Below are positions 37,409-45,635 of a stretch of 64,000 nt of DNA, piece by piece; the stretch's first letter is position 1; the number at the start of each line of letters is the position of its first letter. Location of the stretch: positions 62,001 to 126,000 of the forward strand of contig NZ_JAASAD010000009.1 in NCBI RefSeq assembly GCF_012726175.1. Reading direction: 5' to 3'. The notes below the pieces were generated by a model. It was not told the DNA's origin, made no database searches, and saw only the letters and a list, made by a program, of their open reading frames with translations. The position numbers and the translations under genes were made by a program. This stretch comes from Micromonospora sp. HNM0581 (GTDB taxonomy: Bacteria; Actinomycetota; Actinomycetes; Mycobacteriales; Micromonosporaceae).

Positions 37409-38668
37409 TCAGCTCAGGCGCTCGATGATCATCGCCATGCCCTGCCCGCCACCGACGCACATGGTCTCCAGGCCGACGGTCTTGTCGTGCCATTGCAGAG
37501 CGTTGAGCAGCGTGCCGGTGATCCGGGCGCCGGTCATTCCGAACGGGTGACCGACGGCGACCGCACCACCCATCACGTTGAGTTTCTCCTCCGCGATGCC
37601 CAACTGGCGGTACGACGGGATCACCTGGGCGGCGAACGCCTCGTTGATCTCGACCAGATCGACGTCGTCGATCGTCATGCCGGCGCGTCCGAGCGCCTGT
37701 CGGCTCGCCTCCACCGGACCGAGGCCCATGATCTCCGGTGACAGTGCGGTGACACCTGTGGAGACGATCCGGGCCAGTGGGGTTACGCCCAGCTCCTCGG
37801 CTCGCTGTGCGCTCATCACGACCACGGCCGCGGCTCCGTCGTTCAGCGGGCAGCAGTTGCCGGCGGTGATCCGGCCATCCGGGCGGAAAACCGGCTTGAG
37901 CTGGGAAACCGCGTCCAGGGTCACCCCGGCGCGGGGGCCGTCGTCCGTGCTGACCACCGTGCCGTCGGGCGTGGTGACCGGGGTGATCTCCCGGGCCCAG
38001 AAGCCGTCGGCGATCGCCTTCTCGGCCAGGTTTTGGCTACGTACGCCGAAAGCGTCCATGTCCTCGCGGCTCACGTCGTACACCTGGGCGAGATTCTCGG
38101 CGGTCTGTCCCATGGCCAGGTAGACGTCGGGCAGGGCGTCCTCCTCGCGTGGGTCGGTCCAGACCGCCGCACCGGCCTCGGCTCGGGCCTTGGACCGCTC
38201 ATGTGCCGACGCGAAGCGGGGGTTCTGCCAGCCGCCGATCAGGGCCTGAGCCTCGGGAGGTAGACCATCCGAGCTGCCGCGGGCGTACCGGGAAACCATC
38301 TCCACACCGGCAGAGACGAAGACGTCGCCCTCACCGGCCCGGATCGCGTGCATTGCCATCCGGGTCGTCTGCAACGAGGAGGCGCAGTAGCGGGTGAGGG
38401 TCGCACCGGGCAGGCCGTCGAGACCCATCAGCACAGCCACGACGCGAGCCATGTTGAAACCCTGTTCCCCACCGGGCAGACCGCACCCGAGGTAGAGATC
38501 GTCGATCTGCCGTGGGTCGAGCTGCGGCACCTTTGCCAGGGCAGCCTGCACGATGGTGGCGGCAAGATCGTCGGGGCGGAGATCGCGGAGGGACCCTTTG
38601 TGTGCCCGGCCGATGGGGGAGCGGGCGGTGGCGACGATGACGGCATCGCGAGACGACTCAATCGGCAT
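37409..38668 (-). CDS. Acetyl-CoA acyltransferase (thiolase)
   Basis: 419 aa from the ATG at 38668; a 90-residue upstream extension is rejected as low complexity. Thiolase active site: nucleophile Cys95 in RYCASSLQTTRMA, VEINEAFAAQV, His in AVGHPFGMTGAR, and the second Cys in ETMCVGGGQGMA. Thiolases split or form beta-ketoacyl-CoA in fatty-acid oxidation or acetoacetyl-CoA synthesis. Its position next to the SGNH hydrolase and cbs matches fadA3 (Rv1074c) of M. tuberculosis. A -10 box 6 nt upstream gives it its own leaderless promoter. Confidence 0.93.
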   Translation of the reverse strand: MPIESSRDAVIVATARSPIGRAHKGSLRDLRPDDLAATIVQAALAKVPQLDPRQIDDLYLGCGLPGGEQGFNMARVVAVLMGLDGLPGATLTRYCASSLQTTRMAMHAIRAGEGDVFVSAGVEMVSRYARGSSDGLPPEAQALIGGWQNPRFASAHERSKARAEAGAAVWTDPREEDALPDVYLAMGQTAENLAQVYDVSREDMDAFGVRSQNLAEKAIADGFWAREITPVTTPDGTVVSTDDGPRAGVTLDAVSQLKPVFRPDGRITAGNCCPLNDGAAAVVVMSAQRAEELGVTPLARIVSTGVTALSPEIMGLGPVEASRQALGRAGMTIDDVDLVEINEAFAAQVIPSYRQLGIAEEKLNVMGGAVAVGHPFGMTGARITGTLLNALQWHDKTVGLETMCVGGGQGMAMIIERLS

Positions 38669-38674
38669 ACGATC

Positions 38675-38680
38675 ACCGTA
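38675..38680 (-). promoter_or_regulatory. Putative leaderless -10 box of the thiolase gene
   Basis: TACGGT on the minus strand is followed by 6 nt and the ATG at 38668. It supports this start over the longer in-frame reading. Confidence 0.45.
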
Positions 38681-38753
38681 ACTCGCTGGTAACTTGCGGC
38701 GGAAGTTCTCCCGGTTCCGGGAAATGTCACCCCGGGCACCCCGGGGCTTCCGG

Positions 38754-39557
38754 TCAGTGGCGTGGGGTGACGGCCGCCGCGGTGACCACTGCGGGCAGCA
38801 GGGCGTGCGCCCAGACCCGGTAACCGTCGGCGGAGGGGTGGTAGCCGTCGTGACAGAACGTGCCGGCGTCGGCCCGGAACACCGGACCTGTTTCAGTGGC
38901 CAGGTCGACAACCGTCCCGCCGGCGTCGAGCACCGCACCGGTCTGCGCTCGGGCGACGCGGTTTCCCAGCCAGCCGACGACCTGCCGCAGGGGCAACGCT
39001 ATCGCGCGTACCGCGCCGAGATCCGGGCAGGTGCCGACTACGACCTCGACGCCGGCGTGTCGTAGCCGGTGCACGGCAGCGCCGAGGTAGGCGGCGGCCT
39101 CGGCCGGACGCCGCATGCTCGTGACGTCGTTGGCGCCGACCAGGATGACCGCCACGTCCGGCCGCTCGCCGAGCAACGCCCGGGCCACCTGGGTGGCCAG
39201 GTCGGTCGAGCGCGAGCCGGAGACACCGACGCTGGACAGGTGCACCTGACGCCCACCGGGCCCGTCCGCGAGCAGCTCCGCCAGCTGCCCGCCAATGGTG
39301 TCGCCGAGCCGGTCCACACCGACGCCGAGAGCGGAAGAGTCACCCAACAGCACCAGGCGCAGCGGTGTGGCACCGGCCCGACCAACGGTCGCCCGCAGCG
39401 CCAGGCCGAGTTCCGGCTGGGCGTAGCGGCGGTTGCGGGCCACCACGGCCTCTCCGGCGAGTACCGCCACCCCGCCGAGTACGCCAGCGATCACGGAGAA
39501 CGCGGCGGTGCGGGCGATGCGTCCAGCGACCCGGTTCCCAGGAGGACGACCGGTCAT
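38754..39557 (-). CDS. SGNH/GDSL-family hydrolase, copy 1
   Basis: 267 aa from the ATG at 39557. An N-terminal hydrophobic segment (AAFSVIAGVLGGVAVLAGEAVV) acts as a signal anchor, so the enzyme should face outward. SGNH blocks are complete: LVLLGDSSALGVGV (Ser nucleophile), the block III Asn in LVGANDVTS, and the Asp-His pair in HDGYHPSADGY. Rv1075c in the same genomic position in M. tuberculosis is a GDSL-type esterase, which suggests lipid or ester substrates. It lies 52 nt downstream of a paralogue. Confidence 0.88.
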   Translation of the reverse strand: MTGRPPGNRVAGRIARTAAFSVIAGVLGGVAVLAGEAVVARNRRYAQPELGLALRATVGRAGATPLRLVLLGDSSALGVGVDRLGDTIGGQLAELLADGPGGRQVHLSSVGVSGSRSTDLATQVARALLGERPDVAVILVGANDVTSMRRPAEAAAYLGAAVHRLRHAGVEVVVGTCPDLGAVRAIALPLRQVVGWLGNRVARAQTGAVLDAGGTVVDLATETGPVFRADAGTFCHDGYHPSADGYRVWAHALLPAVVTAAAVTPRH

Positions 39558-39609
39558 GTCGCCTGCCCCGGGCCGGAACCGGAGCTGCGCCGGCCCCTGA
39601 TCCGCTCGG

Positions 39610-40662
39610 TCATGAGAATCCTTCCACTGCGGGGGAGTCGACGGTGGAGGTTGCCTGCGGTGCCGGTCCGGCACCGAGGAATCCCCGTCGGCGCAGCTGC
39701 GCCCAACGGCCGGCCGGGCCGTTCTCGCTGCCGCGAACCTGCGTACCGCTGACCTCCGTCCCCGGATGCCGAGCCGCCTCGTGCGCGGCCTTCGGCAACG
39801 ACCGTACGCCTTCGAGACGTGTAGGCGTAGGCCTGCGTTCGGCGCCCTGGCCCAGTGCGGAGAGCACCGTCGGCAACAGAGCGGCGGCAGCCGCCGCGTA
39901 TCCCTCGGCGGAGGGGTGGAACCTGTCCCAGGCGAACATGCGCCCTGGCTCGGCGGTGAACCGGGGACCGAGCAGATCGCCGAGCGAGACCGTCCAACCA
40001 CCGGCCGACACCACCGCCACCGTCTGCGCCGCAGCGAGTTGCCGGCTCCACCGGCGAGCCAACCAGCGCAGCGGCGGCTGGATGGGGCGGATCGCACCCA
40101 GGTCCGGGCAGGTCCCGACGACCACTTCGGCGCCGCCCGCGCGCAACGCCCGGACCCCCTCGACGAGGTAGCGCACGGCCAGGGCCGGTGGTGTGCGGTT
40201 GGTGACGTCGTTGCCACCGATGAGGATGACCGCGACGTCGGGGTCGCACTCCAGAGCTGCCTCGACCTGGAACTTGAGACCAGCCGAGATGGCACCCACC
40301 ACCGCGAAGCGGTGCAACCGGACGGGACGACGCAGGCGCCGGGACAGGCCGGTGGCCAACAACGCCCCCGGCGTCTCACGGCGGCGGTGCACTCCGTATC
40401 CGGCGGCGGACGAGTCACCGAGGACGACGAGTGTGATCGCCGGCCCGGGAAACTTCGGGCCGTAGACGCCGTCGCAGCGCGGTGGCGGTGCCTCGGCGGT
40501 CGGAATCGTGCGGCGGGCCTGCCGGGCCTGACCGAAGAGCACACCGGTCGCCGCCGCTGCGGCGGCCACCGTCGCACCCGTGCCGATGGCTGCCAGGCGG
40601 GCAACCCGGAGAACGCGCGGCCAGCGCGGACGACCCGGCACGACGGAACCAGCGACCCCCAT
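39610..40662 (-). CDS. SGNH/GDSL-family hydrolase, copy 2 with C-terminal extension
   Basis: 350 aa. The N-terminal anchor is AAIGTGATVAAAAAATGVLF. SGNH motifs are LVVLGDSSAAGYGV, LIGGNDVTN and WDRFHPSAEGY. It shares TCPDLGA and the general layout with copy 1, so the two are tandem paralogues. It carries an extra polar C-terminus of about 75 residues (after LGQGAERRPTPTRLEGV) that copy 1 lacks and that looks disordered. The start is supported by TAGTGT 6 nt upstream. Copy 2 is the promoter-proximal gene of the pair. Confidence 0.88.
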   Translation of the reverse strand: MGVAGSVVPGRPRWPRVLRVARLAAIGTGATVAAAAAATGVLFGQARQARRTIPTAEAPPPRCDGVYGPKFPGPAITLVVLGDSSAAGYGVHRRRETPGALLATGLSRRLRRPVRLHRFAVVGAISAGLKFQVEAALECDPDVAVILIGGNDVTNRTPPALAVRYLVEGVRALRAGGAEVVVGTCPDLGAIRPIQPPLRWLARRWSRQLAAAQTVAVVSAGGWTVSLGDLLGPRFTAEPGRMFAWDRFHPSAEGYAAAAAALLPTVLSALGQGAERRPTPTRLEGVRSLPKAAHEAARHPGTEVSGTQVRGSENGPAGRWAQLRRRGFLGAGPAPQATSTVDSPAVEGFS

Positions 40663-40668
40663 ACCGTG

Positions 40669-40674
40669 ACACTA
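40669..40674 (-). promoter_or_regulatory. Putative leaderless -10 box of SGNH hydrolase copy 2
   Basis: TAGTGT on the minus strand lies 6 nt before the ATG at 40662, with no Shine-Dalgarno sequence in the gap. Confidence 0.4.
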
Positions 40675-40802
40675 GCCTGCCCGTCTGACGCCCAGCTGTC
40701 GTCGTTGCGGCGCTCCGGTGCCTGGAAAACGACCGGGTTGGGTACTTGGATGGAGGGTGGTTGCGGCGGGGCGTCACGCTGCACGTGGAGAGGAGTACGA
40801 CG

Positions 40803-41159
40803 ATGGCTAAGACGTTGAAGCGAGGTGCCGCGTTCGTGGCCCTCGCGCGGGCGGTGACCGCCGGAGCCCGGGGCGGGCCGTCGCTCGGCACCCGGCTCGG
40901 AGCGCTGCCCAGGATGATCGCGGCCACCGCGCGTGGCCAGTACGACGGGGGGCTCCGGCTGGCCATGATGACCGCTGCCACGGCGTACATCGTCTCGCCT
41001 GTCGACGCGGTGCCGGAGATGTTCCTCACCGTGTTCGGGCTCATCGACGACGCGGTGATGGTCACCTGGCTCGCCGGCTCGGTGCTCGCCGAGACCGAGC
41101 GTTTCCTTGAGTGGGAGGCCCGTCGCAGCACCGTGGTCCCCGGCCACGTGGTGCCCTGA
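40803..41159 (+). CDS. DUF1232 domain protein
   Basis: 118 aa from the ATG behind GGAGAGGAG. The DUF1232 core is RLAMMTAATAYIVSPVDAVPEMFLTVFGLIDDAVMV: a membrane-associated helix with the characteristic YxxSPxDxxPE signature, then a second hydrophobic helix (MVTWLAGSVLAETERFL). These small proteins are of unknown function; some relate to the YkvA group. It precedes cbs by 80 nt on the same strand. Confidence 0.85.
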   Translation: MAKTLKRGAAFVALARAVTAGARGGPSLGTRLGALPRMIAATARGQYDGGLRLAMMTAATAYIVSPVDAVPEMFLTVFGLIDDAVMVTWLAGSVLAETERFLEWEARRSTVVPGHVVP

Positions 41160-41238
41160 CCGACGTACCCTGAGCGGGAATTCCACCTGTTCACCGCCCG
41201 GCCTGGCGTGCCGGAGCCGGAGCGAAAGGCACAACGAG

Positions 41239-42609
41239 GTGCAGTACTACGACAACGTCGTCGAAATGATCGGCAACACACCGCTGGTACGGCTGCGCAA
41301 CGTCGCCGAGGGCGTCCAGGCGACGGTGCTGGCGAAGGTGGAGTACCTCAACCCGGGCGGATCGGTGAAAGACCGGATCGCACTGCGCATGGTGGAGGAC
41401 GCCGAGGCAGCCGGGATTCTGCGCCCGGGCGGCACCATCGTCGAGCCGACCAGCGGTAACACCGGCGTCGGTCTGGCCCTGGTGGCCCAGCTCCGAGGCT
41501 ACCGCTGCGTGTTCGTCTGCCCCGACAAGGTCAGCCAGGACAAGCAGGACGTGCTGCGGGCGTACGGCGCCGAGGTGGTGGTCTGCCCGACCGCGGTGGC
41601 GCCGGAGGATCCCCGCTCGTACTACAACGTCTCCGACCGGCTGGCCCGGGAGATTCCGGACGCCTGGAAGCCCAACCAGTACGCCAACCCGGCGAATCCG
41701 CGTTCGCACTACGAGACCACCGGCCCTGAGCTGTGGAAGCAGACCGAGGGCCGGATCACCCACTTCGTGGCCGGGGTCGGCACCGGCGGCACCATTTCCG
41801 GCATCGGGCGCTATCTGAAGGAGGCTTCGGGCGACACCGTCAAGGTCATCGGTGCCGATCCGGAGGGGTCGGTCTACTCCGGCGGCAGCGGCCGGCCGTA
41901 CCTGGTCGAAGGGGTCGGCGAGGACTTCTGGCCGCAGACGTACGACCGGGAGGTGGCAGACCAGATCATCGAGGTCTCGGACAAGCAGTCCTTCGAGATG
42001 ACGCGGCGGTTGGCCCGCGAGGAAGGGCTGCTGGTGGGTGGCTCCTGCGGCATGGCGGCCGTCGCGGCGTTGGAGGTGGCGCGTACCGCCGGCCCGGACG
42101 ACGTCATCGTGGTGTTACTGCCGGATGGCGGTCGGGGCTACCTGTCCAAGATCTTCAATGATGCCTGGATGGCCCGATACGGCTTCCTCGACGCCTCCGG
42201 TTCGGAGCCGACCGTGTCGGAGGCTCTGGCCGGCAAACCCGGCGGTCTGCCCGAGTTGGTCCACGTTCATCCGACCGAGACGGTCCGCGACGCCATCGAC
42301 TACATGCGCGAGTACGGCGTGTCGCAGCTGCCGGTGCTCAAGGCGGAGCCGCCGGTGGTGACCGGCGAGGTGGCCGGTTCGATCGCCGAGAAGGACCTGC
42401 TCGACGCGCTCTTCACCGGTCAGGCGCACCTGCACGACACAATCGAACGGCACATGGGCCCGCCGCTGCCGATGATCGGCGGTGGTCAGCCGGTCAGCGA
42501 GGCGGTGAACCTGTTGGAGAAGTCCGACGCCGCCCTGGTGTTGACCGACGGCAAACCCAAGGGCGTCCTCACCCGCCAAGACCTGCTCGCCCACCTGAAC
42601 ACCCCCTGA
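41239..42609 (+). CDS. cbs: Cystathionine beta-synthase; contains a TTA codon
   Basis: 456 aa from the GTG at 41239 (QYYDNVVEMIGNTPLV). The PLP-dependent domain carries Lys44 in GGSVKDRIALRM, EPTSGNTGVGLALVAQ and the phosphate loop GVGTGGTISGIGRYLK. Two C-terminal CBS repeats (from about residue 335: HVHPTETVRDAIDYM and GGGQPVSEAVNLLEKSDAALVL) form a regulatory Bateman module. It condenses serine and homocysteine to cystathionine in reverse transsulfuration, matching Rv1077. Codon 293 (42115-42117) is TTA, so full translation depends on the bldA-type tRNA encoded 6.3 kb upstream. Confidence 0.93.
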   Translation: MQYYDNVVEMIGNTPLVRLRNVAEGVQATVLAKVEYLNPGGSVKDRIALRMVEDAEAAGILRPGGTIVEPTSGNTGVGLALVAQLRGYRCVFVCPDKVSQDKQDVLRAYGAEVVVCPTAVAPEDPRSYYNVSDRLAREIPDAWKPNQYANPANPRSHYETTGPELWKQTEGRITHFVAGVGTGGTISGIGRYLKEASGDTVKVIGADPEGSVYSGGSGRPYLVEGVGEDFWPQTYDREVADQIIEVSDKQSFEMTRRLAREEGLLVGGSCGMAAVAALEVARTAGPDDVIVVLLPDGGRGYLSKIFNDAWMARYGFLDASGSEPTVSEALAGKPGGLPELVHVHPTETVRDAIDYMREYGVSQLPVLKAEPPVVTGEVAGSIAEKDLLDALFTGQAHLHDTIERHMGPPLPMIGGGQPVSEAVNLLEKSDAALVLTDGKPKGVLTRQDLLAHLNTP

Positions 42610-42673
42610 CCTCCGGACGTCATGATGTTGGTGGTGGTCGTCGGTCGTCCCCACGGCGCCGCCAACAACATGA

Positions 42674-43204
42674 TCAACAGACTGGGTGGTGGGGTGGGAG
42701 TCGGCGGGTGTAGCGGAGCTGAGGAGTGAGAATCTCACCGATCTGCTCGTCGCGGTGCCGGCCGGTGGGAGACCAGCCGCCGCGTTCGTAGAAGCGGCGG
42801 GCGCGCGTGTTGTCGCGCAGGACCCAGAGCACGGCGCGGCGCCAGCCGCGCAGCCGCATGTTCGCCAGGGCGTCGACCATCAACGCCCGGCCGACGCCGC
42901 GACCCCGCTCGGACGGCTCCAGATGAATGGCGTTGAGCAGCCCGGTCACCGGATCGCCCGCGTCGTCCGGACCGAGATAACTGAAGCCGACCAGAGCGCC
43001 GTCCCGTTCGGCCACCGTCATCAGATGGTCGTCCCGTTCCCAGGTCCACCGCTGTGCCCAGTATTCGCCCATGGCCTCCGGTGTCGGATCGGCTAGTGCT
43101 TCCGCCGGCAGGAACGAGGAGTACGCGGCGACCCGGGACCGTTGGTGCAGGGCACCCACCGGCAGGAGGTCGGCCGCCTCTGCTGGACGCAGCGTGACGG
43201 TCAC
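42674..43204 (-). CDS. GNAT-family N-acetyltransferase
   Basis: 176 aa. The GNAT fold shows [11 protein letters not shown], the acetyl-CoA pyrophosphate loop [19 protein letters not shown], and [22 protein letters not shown]. The substrate is not predictable. Its start overlaps the stop of rnz by 4 nt (ATGA), so the two are co-translated. The 65-nt gap to cbs contains ATGATGTTGG and CAACAACATGAT, an imperfect inverted repeat that may act as a weak terminator for the converging genes. Confidence 0.88.
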   Translation of the reverse strand: MTVTLRPAEAADLLPVGALHQRSRVAAYSSFLPAEALADPTPEAMGEYWAQRWTWERDDHLMTVAERDGALVGFSYLGPDDAGDPVTGLLNAIHLEPSERGRGVGRALMVDALANMRLRGWRRAVLWVLRDNTRARRFYERGGWSPTGRHRDEQIGEILTPQLRYTRRLPPHHPVC

Positions 43205-44124
43205 CCGGCCGAGGGTACCCGTCGGCTCGGCACCTGGATCGTGATCAGATCCTCGGCGATCACCAGGTCCCCGTCGAAGTGCCGGCGGGCCTCGTCGGCG
43301 AAACGGGCGGGTTCGGCGTACCGCTGGGAGAAATGGGTGAGCACGAGTCGGCGTACCCCTGACTCGGCCGCCACCCGGGCGGCCTGCCCGGCGGTGAGGT
43401 GCCCGACCTCGGCGGCGAGCGCAACCTCAGACTCCAGGAACGTCGACTCGATGACCAGCAGATCGGCCCGCTCGGCAAGCGCGTACACCCCGTCGCAGAG
43501 GCCGGTGTCCATCACGAAGGCGAACCGTTGCCCCGGCCGTGGCACGCTCACCTCATCCCGGGTGACACGACGCCCGCCGAGGTCGAGGTGACCGGTGCGG
43601 CGCAGCTCACCGACCGCCGGCCCGGCGATGCCGTACGCGGCGAGCCGCTCCGGCAGCATCCGGCACCCGTCCGGCTCCAGCAGCCGATAGCCGTACGTCT
43701 CGATGGGATGCCGCAGCCGCCGTGCCTCCAACGTCCCGTGCTTCAGCGCGATCCGTTGCCCGTCCGCCTCGATCGGTGCCACCGCCAGCTCGGCGGTCTC
43801 GTGGAAGGAACTGGCGTGTCGCAGTCGGGTGAAGTAGTCCGCACCGCCGGCCGGGAAGTGCACCGCCACCGGATGTGACACCCGGTCCAGGGAAAGGCGC
43901 TGGATGGTGCCGGGCAGGCCGAGGCAGTGGTCGCCGTGGAAATGGGTGACGCAGATCCGGGTCAGGTCGCTGGCGGTGACCCCGGTGTGCAGCAGCTGCC
44001 GCTGGCTGCCCTCACCGGGATCGAAGAGGATGACCTCGTCGTCCCACCGCAGAACGTACCCGTTGTGGTTGCGGGCCCGGGTGGGTGCCTGGCTGGCCGT
44101 GCCGAGCACCACCAGCTCACGCAT
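43201..44124 (-). CDS. rnz: Ribonuclease Z (tRNA 3'-endonuclease)
   Basis: 307 aa from the ATG at 44124; GGAGG lies 12 nt upstream. Metallo-beta-lactamase fold: [20 protein letters not shown], the zinc motif [23 protein letters not shown] and [10 protein letters not shown], all RNase Z features. The enzyme removes 3' trailers from tRNA precursors so that CCA can be added, which is needed where CCA is not encoded, as in the tRNA in this window. The first gene of an rnz-GNAT pair. Its 5' region is long and structured (see the hairpin and mini-ORF). Confidence 0.92.
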   Translation of the reverse strand: MRELVVLGTASQAPTRARNHNGYVLRWDDEVILFDPGEGSQRQLLHTGVTASDLTRICVTHFHGDHCLGLPGTIQRLSLDRVSHPVAVHFPAGGADYFTRLRHASSFHETAELAVAPIEADGQRIALKHGTLEARRLRHPIETYGYRLLEPDGCRMLPERLAAYGIAGPAVGELRRTGHLDLGGRRVTRDEVSVPRPGQRFAFVMDTGLCDGVYALAERADLLVIESTFLESEVALAAEVGHLTAGQAARVAAESGVRRLVLTHFSQRYAEPARFADEARRHFDGDLVIAEDLITIQVPSRRVPSAG

Positions 44125-44152
44125 GGACAGGGCCGCCTCCGGTGAGATGAAG

Positions 44153-44216
44153 CGACCCCCGGGGCTTCCGCGCTGACGCGCGGGCCGACTGGACTGGGCC
44201 GGCACCCCGGGGGTCG
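44153..44216 (-). promoter_or_regulatory. Long stem-loop in the rnz leader
   Basis: CGACCCCCGGGG (44153-44164) and CCCCGGGGGTCG (44205-44216) pair perfectly over 12 bp, enclosing a 40-nt loop that itself can fold (GGGCCG and CGGCCC-like elements). On the minus strand it ends 28 nt before the rnz start, leaving only the ribosome binding site outside. It may be an attenuator or a processing signal. Confidence 0.45.
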
Positions 44217-44314
44217 GGTGGCTGTCGTGGTTTCGCCGCACCGCTGCCACACGGTCTCGACGACTCTTACCGTGCCCGCCCCGGAGGGCAGGCTGTCACT
44301 GTCGAGGACAGCGG

Positions 44315-44353
44315 CTAGCGGACAGCCACCTCACGAGTCCGATTGCTATACAA
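44315..44353 (-). CDS. 12-codon ORF with very strong Shine-Dalgarno upstream of rnz
   Basis: The minus strand carries AAAGGAGGTGG (up to 44371), a near-perfect complement of the 16S rRNA 3' end, then about 8-10 nt and a TTG start giving the peptide MYSNRTREVAVR and TAG. It is followed by nested inverted repeats (GGCTGTC...GACAGCC, with GCTGTC CTC GACAGT inside). The arrangement of strong SD, tiny frame and hairpin looks like a leader peptide or an independent short peptide gene. I have a vague memory of similar RTREVAVR frames in other actinomycetes, unverified. The remaining sequence of the 300-nt rnz-M42 gap shows nothing else. Confidence 0.4.
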   Translation of the reverse strand: MYSNRTREVAVR

Positions 44354-44423
44354 GTCTGGACCACCTCCTTTCCCGTGTACCGCCACGCTATCCAGCCGCC
44401 GGCCCCCCGGCAACGGATTTCGA

Positions 44424-45635
44424 TCACATGCCGGGTGCGCCGTCGTCAGAGTCGGCGGCGATACCGATCGGTCCGGTCCGCGGGCCGGCGCTGGCCGGCT
44501 GGACCGCCAGTGACGGGAAGTCGGCCAGATCGCCCTCCGGTTCGGCGTCCCACTCGGGGAAGACCAGGTCGCTCTGTAGATAGAGGCAGAGCAACTGGGT
44601 CAGGTGTCGCAGTCCGTCGAGGTGGGTGCGCTCGTGCCCGTGGGTGGCGTCGACACCGAAGCCGAGCAAGGCCACGCGAGCGTGCGCACCAGCCTCCACC
44701 GCCGCCGCCACGTCCGAGCGGTAGTAGTCGAAGACGTCCCGGACAAGATCGATGTCGTGTTCCTGGGCGATCGCGGACAGATTGCGGGTGAGGTGGTAGT
44801 CGAACGGCCCGACCCCGTCGCCCATCGCCAGGGTCGCAGAGTGCTCCCGGGACTGCTGCCCGGGAGCGACCACCGCCGCGTCCACCGACACGATCTCGGC
44901 CACGTCGGGGTCGAGGCCGTGCGACGCGCCGTGGCCGATCTCCTCGGTGACCGTGACCAGCAGGTGAGCGGAGACGGCGGGCTTCACCCCGGCATCGACC
45001 ATCGCTTTCAGGGCGGTGAGGACGGCCGCCACGCCGGCTTTGTCGTCGAGATGGCGGGATTTGACGTAGCCGCTGGGGGTGACCGTCGGATTCGGCAGGA
45101 ACGCCACGAAGTCGCCTGCGTCGATGCCGAGCATCCGCAGGCCGGCGATGTCCTCCACCGCTTCGTCGACGCGTACCTCCACCTGCTCCCAGCCGATGCC
45201 CTGTAGGTCCACCCCCTCGTTGTAGCGGTGGCCGCTGGCCTTGAGCGGCAGCACCTGGCCGGTGACCACCCGATCCAGGTCGTCGGTGAAAATCCTCACG
45301 TGGGCGCCCTCGGCGAAACGGGCGCTGTGCGTACCGATCGGTTTCAGCTCCAGCCGACCGTTCTCCTTGAGCCGCTTGACCATCCCACCGATGGTGTCGG
45401 TGTGCACCACGATGGCCCGGTCCGCCCCTGTCTCGCGAGGGCCGGGCAGGCAGGCGCTCAACGCGCCCCGACGGGTCAACGTCGACGGGATGCCGAGCGC
45501 CGACAGGCGCTCACCCACGTACTGCTGCACGTGATCGGTGCGACCTGACGGACTGGGAATGTCGAGCAACTCGACCAGGACCTGACGGAGGTAGTCCAGG
45601 TCGATGGGGAGCGGAGTGGTCTTGCGTACGGTCAT
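44424..45635 (-). CDS. M42-family peptidase of the NAGGN osmoprotectant cluster
   Basis: 403 aa. The two-metal M42 site is complete: His/Asp in VVHTDTIGGMV, bridging Asp in SRHLDDKAGVAAVL, the Glu-Glu pair in TVTEEIGHGASHG, Asp in SVDAAVV and the last His in DATHGHERTH. In the conserved trio with asnO and ngg this enzyme is annotated as the osmoprotectant-system M42 peptidase. A role in releasing or breaking down the dipeptide is inferred. The start overlaps the ngg stop (ATGA), so it is translationally coupled and last in the operon. Confidence 0.9.
   Translation of the reverse strand: MTVRKTTPLPIDLDYLRQVLVELLDIPSPSGRTDHVQQYVGERLSALGIPSTLTRRGALSACLPGPRETGADRAIVVHTDTIGGMVKRLKENGRLELKPIGTHSARFAEGAHVRIFTDDLDRVVTGQVLPLKASGHRYNEGVDLQGIGWEQVEVRVDEAVEDIAGLRMLGIDAGDFVAFLPNPTVTPSGYVKSRHLDDKAGVAAVLTALKAMVDAGVKPAVSAHLLVTVTEEIGHGASHGLDPDVAEIVSVDAAVVAPGQQSREHSATLAMGDGVGPFDYHLTRNLSAIAQEHDIDLVRDVFDYYRSDVAAAVEAGAHARVALLGFGVDATHGHERTHLDGLRHLTQLLCLYLQSDLVFPEWDAEPEGDLADFPSLAVQPASAGPRTGPIGIAADSDDGAPGM

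Noticed and set aside
38754..41234. An 826-aa minus-strand frame apparently joining both SGNH genes
   Set aside because: It runs through SGNH copy 2 in the wrong frame before entering copy 1; the true genes have their own starts, anchors and active-site motifs.
42609..42674. Terminator between cbs and the GNAT gene
   Set aside because: ATGATGTTGG and CAACAACATGAT pair only imperfectly with a long interior loop, so it is mentioned with the GNAT gene rather than called.
44355..44372. CCACCTCCTTTC on the plus strand resembling the 3' end of 16S rRNA
   Set aside because: No rRNA sequence surrounds it; on the minus strand it is a Shine-Dalgarno sequence for the 12-codon ORF.
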